Shown: positions 23,857 to 32,935 of the stretch, piece after piece
How positions within the stretch are numbered: position 1 is the first letter of the stretch
Layout of the letters: the number at the start of each line of letters is the position of its first letter
Assembly (NCBI GenBank): GCA_028285415.1
Contig: JANQPF010000023.1
Span: forward strand, 62,001-126,000
Direction of reading: 5' to 3'
DNA: 64,000 nt
Source: Pseudomonadales bacterium
GTDB lineage: Bacteria; Pseudomonadota; Gammaproteobacteria; Pseudomonadales; Azotimanducaceae
Made by a program: the position numbers and the translations under genes
The notes under the pieces: model-generated
Seen by the model: only the letters and a program-made list of their open reading frames with translations
Database searches by the model: none
Told to the model about the DNA's origin: nothing

Positions 23857-25913
23857 GAAAGCACGGCTATCTGCTAGCCCTTTTTTGCGTGTCCGCCTCG
23901 GCATACGGGGAGGCGGCGATCGACCTGGTTGACCACAATGTCCGCACCGGGTCGCTGAACGTGCATTTCAACTGCGACCTGCGCCTGCTCAGTCACACCT
24001 CCAGTCCGGAGGACAAAACGCTGACGATCCGTCTCCTGCAATCCAGCGAATGCGCCAGAACTCCCACAGCGGCTTCCCCGCCCAGCCTTGCCAGTGCCGG
24101 TGACTCGTTGATGGGCGTGGCGTACAACGCGGATGGGCGGGAGTTTCTGCTCACGCTGACCTTCATCGAGAGCGGCAGTTTCCTCGTCTCGCAGGGCAGC
24201 ACCCTTGACGAGATTCAGATATCCCGGGGCTCAGGACAGGTTGAGCTCGAGATTGCACCATCCGCGCGGCAGAGCGACGCTGTCACAGAGGAGCAGCTCC
24301 AAGCCGCAAAATCCCATCTCGTTGATGGCGAGTACGACCGGGCAACCTCTCTGTTTCAGGGAGTACTTTCTGCCGGACCCGAGGAGCACCATCCACAGGC
24401 GCTCGAGTACCTGGCGCTCACCTACCAGCTATCCGGCAGGACAGAGCTTGCCCGCGAGCGATACCAGACCTGGCTGGATCGCTATGGGCAAACGGAAACC
24501 CCGGATAGCCTGCGCATCCAGCAGCGTCTGGGCGCGTTGAGTGTCAGTGAGCCGGAAGTGGCCACGGTGGAGCCCCGCCCACCAGCCCAGGATCGCAACC
24601 GATGGCATCTCGACGGCGGCATCGGCCAGGACATCTGGTCCATCGCCGAAACGGGAGACTTTGCAGGCACCGAGCTGGAAGATGCTCAAGCCACCGTCGC
24701 CATGACCTACGTGGACGGCGTCGCTGAGTATCGAGGCCGCGACGTCGCCGCGCGGGCCCAGGCAAGCATCGGCTACCGCAACACGTTTGGTGACCTGGAA
24801 GCCGACGACGAAGTGTTCGCCCGCCTCCTGTTTGCAGAGGCGCACGCCGGACGCTACAAAGCACGCGCCGGCCGACAACGCCACTACGGCGACGGTATTC
24901 TCGGCCTCTTTGACGGGCTGCGGCTTTCCCGCACCGTCGGCGACACCATGACGGCCAACGTCACCGTCGGTTTGCCGGTGGATAATCCGCGTTACGCGTC
25001 TGACCAGGATCGGCAGTTCGTCGCAGCGAGTCTCGATGTGGCGGACTTCTTCGGCACCGATGTCACCGTTTACGGCCACACACAGAAAGTCGCCGGCATC
25101 TGGGACCGCCAGGCAATCGGCGCAAACTGGCGCCGTGGCGGCAGCCGCTGGCATACCCAGGGACGCCTCGACTTCGACGTGAGCTACGAGGTGCTGAACA
25201 CGGCGCTTTTCGAAGTGGGATTCAAACCCACGCCGGGATTAAGCACTTACGCTCGCGTGAACTTCTACGCCTATCCCTATATCGGCACCCACAACGCGCT
25301 CTGGGGACAGCCGACCTCATCTCTGGATGAACTTCTCGATCTCTACACTGACGGTCAGCTGCGGACCATCGCCCGCAACCGCACAACCGACGTCACGGAG
25401 TTCAGCACCGGCATGCACCTCAACCTCGGGCAACGCTGGCGGGCGCTCCTCGACTCGAGCCACACCCAGCTGGATGAGACGGTTGAATCCGTCGGCGTGG
25501 CGGGTCGACCGGAAACCACGCAGATCACCACATCAGTCAGTCTCCTCGGGGGATCGGTGTTCAGATCCGCCGACTCGCTGCAGCTGCGCTATGCGCTGTT
25601 CAGCGACGAACAGGAAGATGCGCACCGGGTGAGCGTCGATTGGCGGTTCGGAATCGGCGACAAGCTGCGCCTGCGACCGCGTCTGTCCGTGACCCAACGG
25701 CTGAGCGATGTCCATGGCGATCAACAGGCGGCCAGCGCCGCGTTGAAGCTGAGCTACCTTTTCCGCAGGCACTACGAGCTGAGCGCGGAGATTGTCGCAC
25801 GTCACGCCGACCGGGAGCTCGCCCTCAGCGACCCGTTTCAGAACCCGGCACAGGACGCCACCGATTTGCAGGAGGATCTGGTGCTTGTCCTGCAATGGCG
25901 GGCAGACCTATGA
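23853..25913 (+). CDS. Outer-membrane beta-barrel protein with N-terminal TPR region
   Basis: 686 residues with a Sec signal (MRKHGYLLALFCVSASAYG). Residues about 25-135 form a beta-rich domain; about 145-215 has TPR-like helices (AKSHLVDGEYDRATSLFQG, ALEYLALTYQLSGRTELAR). From about residue 250 the sequence alternates short amphipathic strands with turns (VAARAQASIGYRNTFGD, GLSTYARVNFYAYPYIG) and ends in LVLVLQWRADL; the final strand is typical of outer-membrane barrels although the last residue is Leu rather than Phe. The size allows a 20-plus-strand barrel. In context it would sheath a cytochrome, as MtrB does for MtrA, but I see no direct sequence similarity to MtrB. It overlaps both neighbours by four bases. 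Confidence 0.8.
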   Translation: MRKHGYLLALFCVSASAYGEAAIDLVDHNVRTGSLNVHFNCDLRLLSHTSSPEDKTLTIRLLQSSECARTPTAASPPSLASAGDSLMGVAYNADGREFLLTLTFIESGSFLVSQGSTLDEIQISRGSGQVELEIAPSARQSDAVTEEQLQAAKSHLVDGEYDRATSLFQGVLSAGPEEHHPQALEYLALTYQLSGRTELARERYQTWLDRYGQTETPDSLRIQQRLGALSVSEPEVATVEPRPPAQDRNRWHLDGGIGQDIWSIAETGDFAGTELEDAQATVAMTYVDGVAEYRGRDVAARAQASIGYRNTFGDLEADDEVFARLLFAEAHAGRYKARAGRQRHYGDGILGLFDGLRLSRTVGDTMTANVTVGLPVDNPRYASDQDRQFVAASLDVADFFGTDVTVYGHTQKVAGIWDRQAIGANWRRGGSRWHTQGRLDFDVSYEVLNTALFEVGFKPTPGLSTYARVNFYAYPYIGTHNALWGQPTSSLDELLDLYTDGQLRTIARNRTTDVTEFSTGMHLNLGQRWRALLDSSHTQLDETVESVGVAGRPETTQITTSVSLLGGSVFRSADSLQLRYALFSDEQEDAHRVSVDWRFGIGDKLRLRPRLSVTQRLSDVHGDQQAASAALKLSYLFRRHYELSAEIVARHADRELALSDPFQNPAQDATDLQEDLVLVLQWRADL

Positions 25914-26509
25914 AAACGGTGATGGCGCTGGTGGCAATGAGCCTGCTGTGCGCGTGCCGATATAATCCGACTCCCGAGCTGGACAGCGCTACGCCCTGCT
26001 ATCCGATCGAAAATCCCGTTGCCAACGAGATCTTCGTGCCGCTGGCTCAGCCGGTGGTGTACGTCAACCGCAGACCGGAGCTCAGCACCGGCGGCGGTGA
26101 CTTTCTGCACATCATGCCACTGCAGGTATCGCACAACGGTTACCGCCTGTTGTATCTGTGGGTGGGTCTCGGCAGCACAATCGACTATCCCGTTGCGCGT
26201 GCCACATCCGGCATCGATCTGCAGCCCACGGCGCTGGCACTGGACTTACGCGCTCAAGGTGCGCCCGAGCACACAGACAGTCTGCTGTTTCCGCTGGTTG
26301 AGTGGCAATCGGGACGAACGCTGAAGGCATTCGTCAACATGCCGATTACCGCATCGGTTCGTACGGGCCTGACCCACGCCCACCTGCGCGCGCTCGCGAA
26401 CAGCGGTGGAGACCGCGTCGAACTCGTCTGGCCTTCGGGCCGTCGGGACCATTACCACCGGGTTGCAGATGCGCGGAACGAATGGACCTGGGGAGAGTGT
26501 GACGTTTAG
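25910..26509 (+). CDS. Lipoprotein of unknown function in the multihaem operon
   Basis: 199 residues from the ATG at 25910 (ATGA overlap with the barrel gene). The signal MKTVMALVAMSLLCAC gives a lipobox LCAC, so the Cys at 16 should be lipidated; the next residues (RYN) do not suggest inner-membrane retention. The mature part is beta-rich with several His and Tyr (FLHIMPLQVSHNGYRLLYLW, TGLTHAHLRAL, RRDHYHRVAD) and contains no CxxCH. I do not recognise the family. As last gene of the operon it may be a surface or periplasmic accessory that helps assemble the barrel-cytochrome complex or binds the terminal electron acceptor. Confidence 0.8.
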   Translation: MKTVMALVAMSLLCACRYNPTPELDSATPCYPIENPVANEIFVPLAQPVVYVNRRPELSTGGGDFLHIMPLQVSHNGYRLLYLWVGLGSTIDYPVARATSGIDLQPTALALDLRAQGAPEHTDSLLFPLVEWQSGRTLKAFVNMPITASVRTGLTHAHLRALANSGGDRVELVWPSGRRDHYHRVADARNEWTWGECDV

Positions 26510-26548
26510 CGGCCCGGTGTCATGGGACCGCTCCGCATCCCGAACTGG

Positions 26549-26794
26549 CTACCCTGTGGAGGCTTCTTCCCTGTAGTCGTCCTCAGCCTCTACGAACTCA
26601 CCCTCTTGCGCAACGTCATCCTCTTCCAGCAGGGACCGCACAATCGGCCCCCGCCGGCGCAACACAATGCTGTGGTGGCAGCGAGATATACTCATGTCGT
26701 CGCCAAGCTCACGAAACACCAGTCGCTCCACCTCAGTTTCCGGGTCGAGCGTCAGCTTGATCTCGTTACCGACGACAGTGATCGTCCCCTTCAC
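26549..26794 (-). CDS. Small acidic hypothetical protein
   Basis: 81 residues from a GTG at 26794 with a clear TTAGGAG site. The N-terminal half looks folded (MKGTITVVGNEIKLTLDPET, then ERLVFRELGDDMSISRCHHS), with alternating strands; the C-terminal 25 residues are highly acidic (LLEEDDVAQEGEFVEAEDD). No signal peptide. I do not recognise it. It faces the end of the multihaem operon head-on, with 39 bases between the stops, so it is not part of that operon. An imperfect GCGGCCC/GGGACCGC hairpin without a T run lies between the two. Confidence 0.6.
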   Translation of the reverse strand: MKGTITVVGNEIKLTLDPETEVERLVFRELGDDMSISRCHHSIVLRRRGPIVRSLLEEDDVAQEGEFVEAEDDYREEASTG

Positions 26795-26951
26795 ATAGTT
26801 CTCCTAATTGGCGTCAATCCTATCTCTGCCCGACAGCGTGCCCGCTCGCGCGAGAATTAACCAGGCGAGCAATGTGAGTAAAGTGTGAGAAGAATCAGGA
26901 GCTTACTAACATTTCTGATTTGTTGATCGAGCACGCGCTGTGGCGGCAGCC

Positions 26952-28784
26952 TTAAGAAAACTCCCGAATGGCGTTCAGAAAGGCATCCCCATATTTCTGC
27001 ATTTTGGCCTGGCCAACACCTGAGAGGCGCAACAGGTCAGCGGGACTCGACGGCAGCTCACGCGTCATCTGCAGGAGCGTTGCGTCGTGAAAGATGACGT
27101 AAGGCGGTACACCATTTGCTTCCGCAAGCGTCTTGCGCAACGTTTTCAGGGCTTCGTACAGCGCCTCTTCTTCGAGCTCGAGCACAATGTCCACTTTACT
27201 CACCCGTTTGCGCTTGGGTCTGGCCGCGTCTTCGCGCAGTGTGAGCGTCGTCTCCCCACGCAGCAGACCACGGCTGTCGCCGGTCAGGCAGAGCGCGCCA
27301 AAGCGTGCGTGATTCACTTCCAGAAATCCGCGCACGACCAGCTGCCTGAACACGGAACGCCATTGATCGTCGCTGAGATCCGTGCCGATGCCGAACGTGC
27401 TGAGCGCATCATGGCCAAACCGCTTCACCTTGTCGGTCTGTTGCCCGCGCAGCACTTCTATCACATGGGCGGCGCCGAAGCGCTGACCGGTGCGATACAC
27501 ACAGGAGAGCGCTTTCTGCCCGGCCTCGGTGCCATCCCAGGTCACGGGCGGGCGCAGACAGACGTCGCAGTTGCCGCAGTCCTCGCTCATCGTCTCGCCG
27601 AAGTAGGCGAGCAGATGCCGGCGCCGGCAGGTCGTGACCTCACACCAACCGAGCAGGCCATTGAGCTTGGTTTGTTCGATACGCTTGTGGGTTTCGTCCG
27701 CCTCTGACTCATCCGCCATGCGCGCCAACCGAACCACATCCTGCAGACCGTATACCATCCACGCGTCCGCCGGCGCTCCATCCCGGCCGGCGCGCCCGGT
27801 CTCCTGATAGTACGCCTCCACGCTCTTCGGTAGATCCATATGCGCAACAAACCGTACGTCCGGCTTGTCAATGCCCATGCCAAACGCAATGGTCGCCACC
27901 ATGATGACAGCGTCGTGGTTGAGAAATCGGTGCTGATTGGCTGCACGCTGATCTGCATCCATGCCGGCGTGGTAAGGCAGCGCCGCAAAACCCTGCTGAT
28001 ACAGCCATTCAGCCGTGGCTTCCACACTCTTGCGTGACAGGCAGTAGACAATGCCCGACTCACCCTGGTGATCAGCGAGAAACTGTAAGAGCTGATCCCG
28101 GGGTGCACGCTTGTGCTGCACGGTGTAACAGATATTCGGGCGATCGAACCCTTCGACGAAGATACGCGGGTCCGCAAGCGCGAGGCGCTCCACAATGTCT
28201 TCCCTGGTACGCGGATCCGCAGTTGCGGTGAGCGCAATCCGTGGCGTCTGCGGAAACACGTCGGCGAGCTGGTGCAGCGCCAGATAGTCACGCCGAAAGT
28301 CATGACCCCATGACGACACGCAGTGCGCTTCGTCGATGGCAATCAGCGCAATGCGACAGGCCCGCAACCAGTTGAGCGTTTCAGGCTGTAGCAGGCGTTC
28401 CGGCGCAACGTAGAGAAGATCCAGCTGACCACGTTGGACCCGCTCGATGACGTCCGCCTGGTCCGCACCCGAAAGCGACGAATTCAGAAACGCGGCACGC
28501 ACGCCGAGCTGCTGCAACGCCTGAACCTGGTCCTGCATGAGTGCAATCAAAGGCGACACGACCAGACCCACGCCCGAACGGATCAGCGACGGGATCTGAT
28601 AGCAGACCGACTTGCCTCCGCCGGTCGGCATCAGCACCAGAGCGTCAGCGCCACCGGTCACGTGCTCGATGATCTCAGCCTGGCTGCCGCGGAAGCTGTC
28701 GTATCCGTAAACCCGTTCGAGGATTTCCCCCGCCTGGCTGCGGATTTCGCTGCCCGCGATTGTATTGTTTTGCGCGTATTCCAT
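26952..28784 (-). CDS. recQ: ATP-dependent DNA helicase RecQ
   Basis: 610 residues, the usual length. It unwinds DNA 3' to 5' in recombination and repair. Walker A is [13 protein letters not shown], motif II is [17 protein letters not shown], motif [11 protein letters not shown], and the C-terminal helicase lobe has [18 protein letters not shown] and [12 protein letters not shown]. The four-Cys Zn site is [10 protein letters not shown] with CGNCDVC. The winged helix follows, and an HRDC domain ends the protein ([32 protein letters not shown]). Nothing is missing. It stands alone in the region, with no functional link to its neighbours. Confidence 0.97.
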   Translation of the reverse strand: MEYAQNNTIAGSEIRSQAGEILERVYGYDSFRGSQAEIIEHVTGGADALVLMPTGGGKSVCYQIPSLIRSGVGLVVSPLIALMQDQVQALQQLGVRAAFLNSSLSGADQADVIERVQRGQLDLLYVAPERLLQPETLNWLRACRIALIAIDEAHCVSSWGHDFRRDYLALHQLADVFPQTPRIALTATADPRTREDIVERLALADPRIFVEGFDRPNICYTVQHKRAPRDQLLQFLADHQGESGIVYCLSRKSVEATAEWLYQQGFAALPYHAGMDADQRAANQHRFLNHDAVIMVATIAFGMGIDKPDVRFVAHMDLPKSVEAYYQETGRAGRDGAPADAWMVYGLQDVVRLARMADESEADETHKRIEQTKLNGLLGWCEVTTCRRRHLLAYFGETMSEDCGNCDVCLRPPVTWDGTEAGQKALSCVYRTGQRFGAAHVIEVLRGQQTDKVKRFGHDALSTFGIGTDLSDDQWRSVFRQLVVRGFLEVNHARFGALCLTGDSRGLLRGETTLTLREDAARPKRKRVSKVDIVLELEEEALYEALKTLRKTLAEANGVPPYVIFHDATLLQMTRELPSSPADLLRLSGVGQAKMQKYGDAFLNAIREFS

Positions 28785-28878
28785 GATGCGCCCAGTCTAC
28801 CGGCGACCCGGCTGTTGCATCACCTCAGGAAGGCGCAACCGCAGGTGCGTGATCGGCTGTGTCCGCCTCACTCATTCA

Positions 28879-30579
28879 TCAGCCGCGCACGAATTCGCGT
28901 ATGACCTGTCCCGGTCGCTGTCCCGTATGCTCACCGTTCTCGACAACCACCTGACCGCCCACAATGGTGGCCAGATAACCCTGGCTCTTGACGATGAAGC
29001 GCCCACCGCCGTGGGGGAAGTCGTTGACGTACTCGGGATGACACGTGTGCAGATTGTCATAATCGATCACGTTGATGTCCGCGTGCCAGCCTTCCTTCAG
29101 GGCCCCCCGCTCCTTGAGACCAATAATCTCCGCAGACTTTCCGGTGATTCGGTGCACTGCTTCGGGCAGCGTATACACATCATGCCTGCGCGTAAGCTCG
29201 CTCAGGAGGACCGTCGGGGAATCGGTATCCGTGAAGAAACCGACATGAGCACCTGCATCGCCAAGCATCGGCACCACCCACGGCAACTGCATGAACTGCC
29301 ACTGATTCTCGAGCGCACCGCCAAACATCCAGAGGTTGAAGTACTCGCGCCCCTCCGAGGCGAGCAGCCGATCGACATAGACCTCAACCGGATCTTTGCC
29401 CGCTGCTTCCGCCAGCTGTTGCAGGCTCGCCTTGCGCTCGAAATCGAGATTCGGACGCGCTTCGGTACCAAAAGGATGGAGCATCGACGCAAGCCGCTTC
29501 ATGTCCCCGGCTTCGATGCCCTCGGCAATGAGGTTTGCGCGCGTGGCCTCGTCTTTGAGCGCGTCCACCCGCTCGCCGATGGTTGGCAACGCCATCAGGT
29601 CCCGCCACGCCTGGGACGATCGCGTAAACGGTGACAGCTGCGCGAGACCAAAAAACGAGCCGCTCGGCCGCGTATGGCAGATACCCGCAAAACGCCGGCC
29701 ACCTTCATTCAGGCGTTCAAAGTGTTCGCGCCAGCGCGCCACGCCGCCGTCACCTTTGGCACCGGTGCCACCGGAGAAAATCACCTGACAGCCGAGTTCC
29801 GTACCCTGCTCGAACATTTCGATTTCGGTGTCGTAGCGCGTCTGGAAGTCATTTGCCGACTGGAACACGGCGCCGAGACCACCCCCGGCAATGACCGCCT
29901 CCTGAATCGCCCGGGTCTCGCGCAGATCCGCCCAGGTACCTGGCGTGCAACGGCCGTCCGGTACGGTGTGCGGCAGAAACCGCGACGTTGAAAAACCGAC
30001 GGCCCCCTCCTCCACCGAAGCTTTCACCATGGCGGCAATGTGCTCCAGCTCTTTGTCGCTCGCCTGCACGCCTTCGTCCATGCTGCGATCACCCATCGCC
30101 TCGTAACGGATGGCCGAGTGACCGGCAAGACCAACGATGTTCAATGCGGGATCGAGTCCCTGCACCGCGTCGAGGTACTCCCCATAGCTCTGCCAGTTCC
30201 AGGGGAGGCCGTCCATGATCGCATCTGCCGCGATGTCTTCCACCGACTCCATCAGCTCCGCCAGATAGCGGCGGTTGTTTTCACTGCAGGGCGCAAACGT
30301 GACCCCGCAGTTGCCGATGAGGGCGGTCGTTACACCGTGGTAGCTGCTCGAACTCATGAGCGGGTCCCAGCCGATCTGCGCATCGAGGTGCGTATGCAGA
30401 TCGATGAATCCGGGGGTGACGACCTTGCCGGTAGCATCGATGGTGCGGTCAGCCGTGTCCGCCGAAAGATCACCGATGCGCGCAATGCGGCCATCGCGCA
30501 CGCCCAGGTCAGATTGCTCGACTTCCGCACCGGTGCCGTCGACGACGGTTCCACCCCTGATGATCAGATCGTATTCCAT
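28879..30579 (-). CDS. N-acyl-D-amino-acid deacylase-type amidohydrolase
   Basis: 566 residues from the ATG at 30579, chosen for the GAGGGGGAATC site; an upstream start would add eight residues. The amidohydrolase fold shows as MEYDLIIRGGTVVDGTG, then PGFIDLHTHLDAQIGWDP with the metal-binding HxH, and GVTTALIGNCGVTFAPC. Other features are FSGGTGAKGD, GDAGAHVGFFTDTD and the final EGWHADINVIDYD with the small beta-sandwich. These match the D-aminoacylase/COG3653 group, which hydrolyses N-acyl-D-amino acids; many members have other substrates. No export signal. The gene lies alone between recQ and a small DUF6435-like gene on the same strand. Confidence 0.9.
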   Translation of the reverse strand: MEYDLIIRGGTVVDGTGAEVEQSDLGVRDGRIARIGDLSADTADRTIDATGKVVTPGFIDLHTHLDAQIGWDPLMSSSSYHGVTTALIGNCGVTFAPCSENNRRYLAELMESVEDIAADAIMDGLPWNWQSYGEYLDAVQGLDPALNIVGLAGHSAIRYEAMGDRSMDEGVQASDKELEHIAAMVKASVEEGAVGFSTSRFLPHTVPDGRCTPGTWADLRETRAIQEAVIAGGGLGAVFQSANDFQTRYDTEIEMFEQGTELGCQVIFSGGTGAKGDGGVARWREHFERLNEGGRRFAGICHTRPSGSFFGLAQLSPFTRSSQAWRDLMALPTIGERVDALKDEATRANLIAEGIEAGDMKRLASMLHPFGTEARPNLDFERKASLQQLAEAAGKDPVEVYVDRLLASEGREYFNLWMFGGALENQWQFMQLPWVVPMLGDAGAHVGFFTDTDSPTVLLSELTRRHDVYTLPEAVHRITGKSAEIIGLKERGALKEGWHADINVIDYDNLHTCHPEYVNDFPHGGGRFIVKSQGYLATIVGGQVVVENGEHTGQRPGQVIREFVRG

Positions 30580-30696
30580 GATTCCCCCTCGAAGTTGTGC
30601 CATCTGGCTGTCTGAATGACCCTGATTCTAGCGGCTGCCCACGACACGACAAAGCCCTGTTGTGCCTCGGCTGCTCTGACCCGCGAGTGTCGGGTT

Positions 30697-30870
30697 TTAT
30701 CCGGCTGCTTTGACGAGCCCGTCGAGTTCCGCCTTGATCTTCTCAGCTTCAGCCACGAGCATCGCGTTGCCGCGCACGTCGCCTCGACGCATGGCATGCA
30801 TAGCCGCTTCCATTTTCTGCTCGTACGCTTTCTGCAGCTTTTTTGCCGGATCTCTATTAAACAGGCCCAT
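30697..30870 (-). CDS. Small helical protein, DUF6435-like (57 residues)
   Basis: A short gene of 57 codons plus TAA. It starts MGLFNRDPAKKLQKAYEQKM and continues as one or two charged amphipathic helices (EAAMHAMRRGDVRGNAM, then EAEKIKAELDGL). The pattern, especially the MGLFxxDPxKKLxKxY start, is that of the DUF6435 family of small gammaproteobacterial proteins of unknown role. Codon use matches the neighbours. The ribosome site is weak (GGACGAAG). It sits 118 bases upstream of the deacylase gene, with no evident functional link. Confidence 0.8.
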   Translation of the reverse strand: MGLFNRDPAKKLQKAYEQKMEAAMHAMRRGDVRGNAMLVAEAEKIKAELDGLVKAAG

Positions 30871-31093
30871 GGTTACTTCGTCCGCTGTGTAGAAATCTCA
30901 TGGAAGCACGCGTGCCGTGAACCGAACGTCAACCGCTCAACTCGACCGTCTTTTCGCCCGCTGATTTCGATTTTCGGTCAGATTGGCATATGACAACGAA
31001 TTCACTCTGCGCGTGGGCGTACTCTAAATACTTGTGCGAGCCATACCGCACAAAGACGCCTCTTTATGAATCTTTTGGGAGTGTACCTGCAGA

Positions 31094-32764
31094 TCAAAAC
31101 CTCGAGCTCTGCAGCGTCACGTCAGCCGCGGCCCAGGCTGCATCGAACTGGGCACGCGTCTCTTCGGCGCCCGCTTCATTACCAGCGGCAAGCTGGGTCT
31201 GGTACAAGCCCCACAAGCTGAAGCCGTTAGCTGGATTCTTGCGCAGATCTTCCCAATAGATCACCTCCGCTTCCGCCAGATCACCCGCCTGCAGCAACAA
31301 CGCGCCAAGGACGTGTCGCGTCGGGAAGTACCAATCCGGCGGCTCGTTGTAGAGCAGTGAGTCTTCCAGACGCGAGGCTTTGGCCAGGGCGTTCACAGCC
31401 GCTTCCAGATCACCCGATTGCGAAAGAATGTCCCCCTTGAGAACCAGGCCCGCAATGTCGAGCAGCTTGGGCGCGGTGCCAAAGCCGATGAAATAATCTT
31501 CCGCGAGACCTTGCTTGTGCTGTGCGAGCTTCTTTTGCTCGGCGCGCGCTTTGCGCAGCTTTCCGGTGTTGGCAAAGGCCATACCCCGCGCGTAGTGCCA
31601 TACGCCGAGCTGAAACTGATTGCTGCTGACCGGCTGCTTTTCTTCGAGAATCTGCTGCCACAATCCAAACCGCACCATGACGTAGAGCGGTTGCGACAAA
31701 AAGGTCTCGAAGGCGGCAAAGGCATTACCCTGCATGTCTACCGGGATCTTCGCCTCGACTTCCCTGGCGCCGGCCAACGCTGCTTCGCTGCGGCCCTGGA
31801 ACATGGCCGCCCAGACCAGGAAGTGAAGATTGTGCGGGTAGTAGTTGAGTGGGTAGATGCCCTGCGCGTTGCATTGAGCAATGTATGCAGAGTCTGCATC
31901 CGCCGCCAGTCGATTCGCCGTAAACGCGTCGGCATAGCGGCCGACGCGCATATAGATGTGCGAAGGCATGTGCACCATGTGTCCGGCGCCGGGCATCAAC
32001 GGCTGTAACGCATCGGCACTCGCCTCCCCTTCACCGGGATGAACCGCCTCCACGGCGTGTATGTGATAGTGCAAGGCACCGGGATGGACCGGGTTGCGGT
32101 CAACGACGCTGCGCAGCGTGTCGAGAATTGCTGTGGTATTCGCTCTCGGACTGCCGTCTTTGTTCCAGTAGTTCCAGGGTGACAAGTTCATCAACGATGC
32201 TGCATACAGCGTTGCAGCATCGAGATCATCAGGGTATGTCTCAACCAGATCAGCCATTGCCTCCGCATACGCGTGATCGAGGCTCGACCGGTCATCTGGT
32301 GCCGCAGGCGAGTAGCGAGTCAACAAGGCATCAATGTACGCCTGCTCCCGCTCGCTCACGTTCGCGCTGCGCAGTTTCGCTTCATTGGCGGCAGTAAAAG
32401 CCTGCTCGTTCACCGCAGCCTGCATCGGCAGGTTGAGGTTGGGCCCAAGCACCAGCGCCCAGCCCCAATAGGCCATGGCGTTGTCCGGATCCAGTCGAGC
32501 TGCCTCTTTGAAACTGCGCAAGGCTTCCGAGTGATTGAAAGCGTAGGTCAGGCGCAGACCCTGATTGAAGAAATACTGTGACGCTTCACTGGTGGTGGTG
32601 ACCTGCATGGTGTGGTCGCCCAGACCCTCGAGCCGGGGTGATATCGGCTCTGACGCAGTGGCGGGATCGGCCGCCAGCGCACGCGGATCGTGGATCATGG
32701 CGCCGGCGGTCGATGCGACGAACACCAGGGCGCCGAAGAGGAGGTGAAGAACGGGACGGTTCAT
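31094..32764 (-). CDS. Secreted TPR protein with a conserved His motif
   Basis: 556 residues from the ATG at 32764 with a GGGAG site; the start gives a clean signal peptide (LHLLFGALVFVASTAGAMI). TPR units are spread through the protein (ASQYFFNQGLRLTYAFNHSE, SFKEAARLDPDNAMAYWGWA near the N-terminus; GLYQTQLAAGNEAGAEE near the end). In the middle is a His-rich block: HYHIHAVEAVHPG followed by PGAGHMVHMPSHIYMRVGRY. This block is conserved in a family of bacterial TPR proteins of unknown function and could bind a metal or haem. The protein should be periplasmic. Its upstream neighbour on the same strand, the LCCL protein, is also secreted. Confidence 0.85.
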   Translation of the reverse strand: MNRPVLHLLFGALVFVASTAGAMIHDPRALAADPATASEPISPRLEGLGDHTMQVTTTSEASQYFFNQGLRLTYAFNHSEALRSFKEAARLDPDNAMAYWGWALVLGPNLNLPMQAAVNEQAFTAANEAKLRSANVSEREQAYIDALLTRYSPAAPDDRSSLDHAYAEAMADLVETYPDDLDAATLYAASLMNLSPWNYWNKDGSPRANTTAILDTLRSVVDRNPVHPGALHYHIHAVEAVHPGEGEASADALQPLMPGAGHMVHMPSHIYMRVGRYADAFTANRLAADADSAYIAQCNAQGIYPLNYYPHNLHFLVWAAMFQGRSEAALAGAREVEAKIPVDMQGNAFAAFETFLSQPLYVMVRFGLWQQILEEKQPVSSNQFQLGVWHYARGMAFANTGKLRKARAEQKKLAQHKQGLAEDYFIGFGTAPKLLDIAGLVLKGDILSQSGDLEAAVNALAKASRLEDSLLYNEPPDWYFPTRHVLGALLLQAGDLAEAEVIYWEDLRKNPANGFSLWGLYQTQLAAGNEAGAEETRAQFDAAWAAADVTLQSSRF

Positions 32765-32935
32765 GGGCAGCTCCCTTTGCGAGATTGGCCCGATTCTGCG
32801 CCTGTGCGTCGCTTCCTGGCAAGACATGGGCGGCTGAGGAGCAACTGGCCAATCGACACTACGGAACTCCAGAGCCTCATCGCGAAAAACCTGCACCCCG
32901 CCTGAAGCGCGGTGCAGGTGCACATCGTACGAACC

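Noticed and set aside
23853-25913. Calling the barrel protein MtrB
   Set aside because: Only context and general barrel features agree; the TPR-containing N-terminus and the lack of recognisable MtrB sequence argue against using that name.
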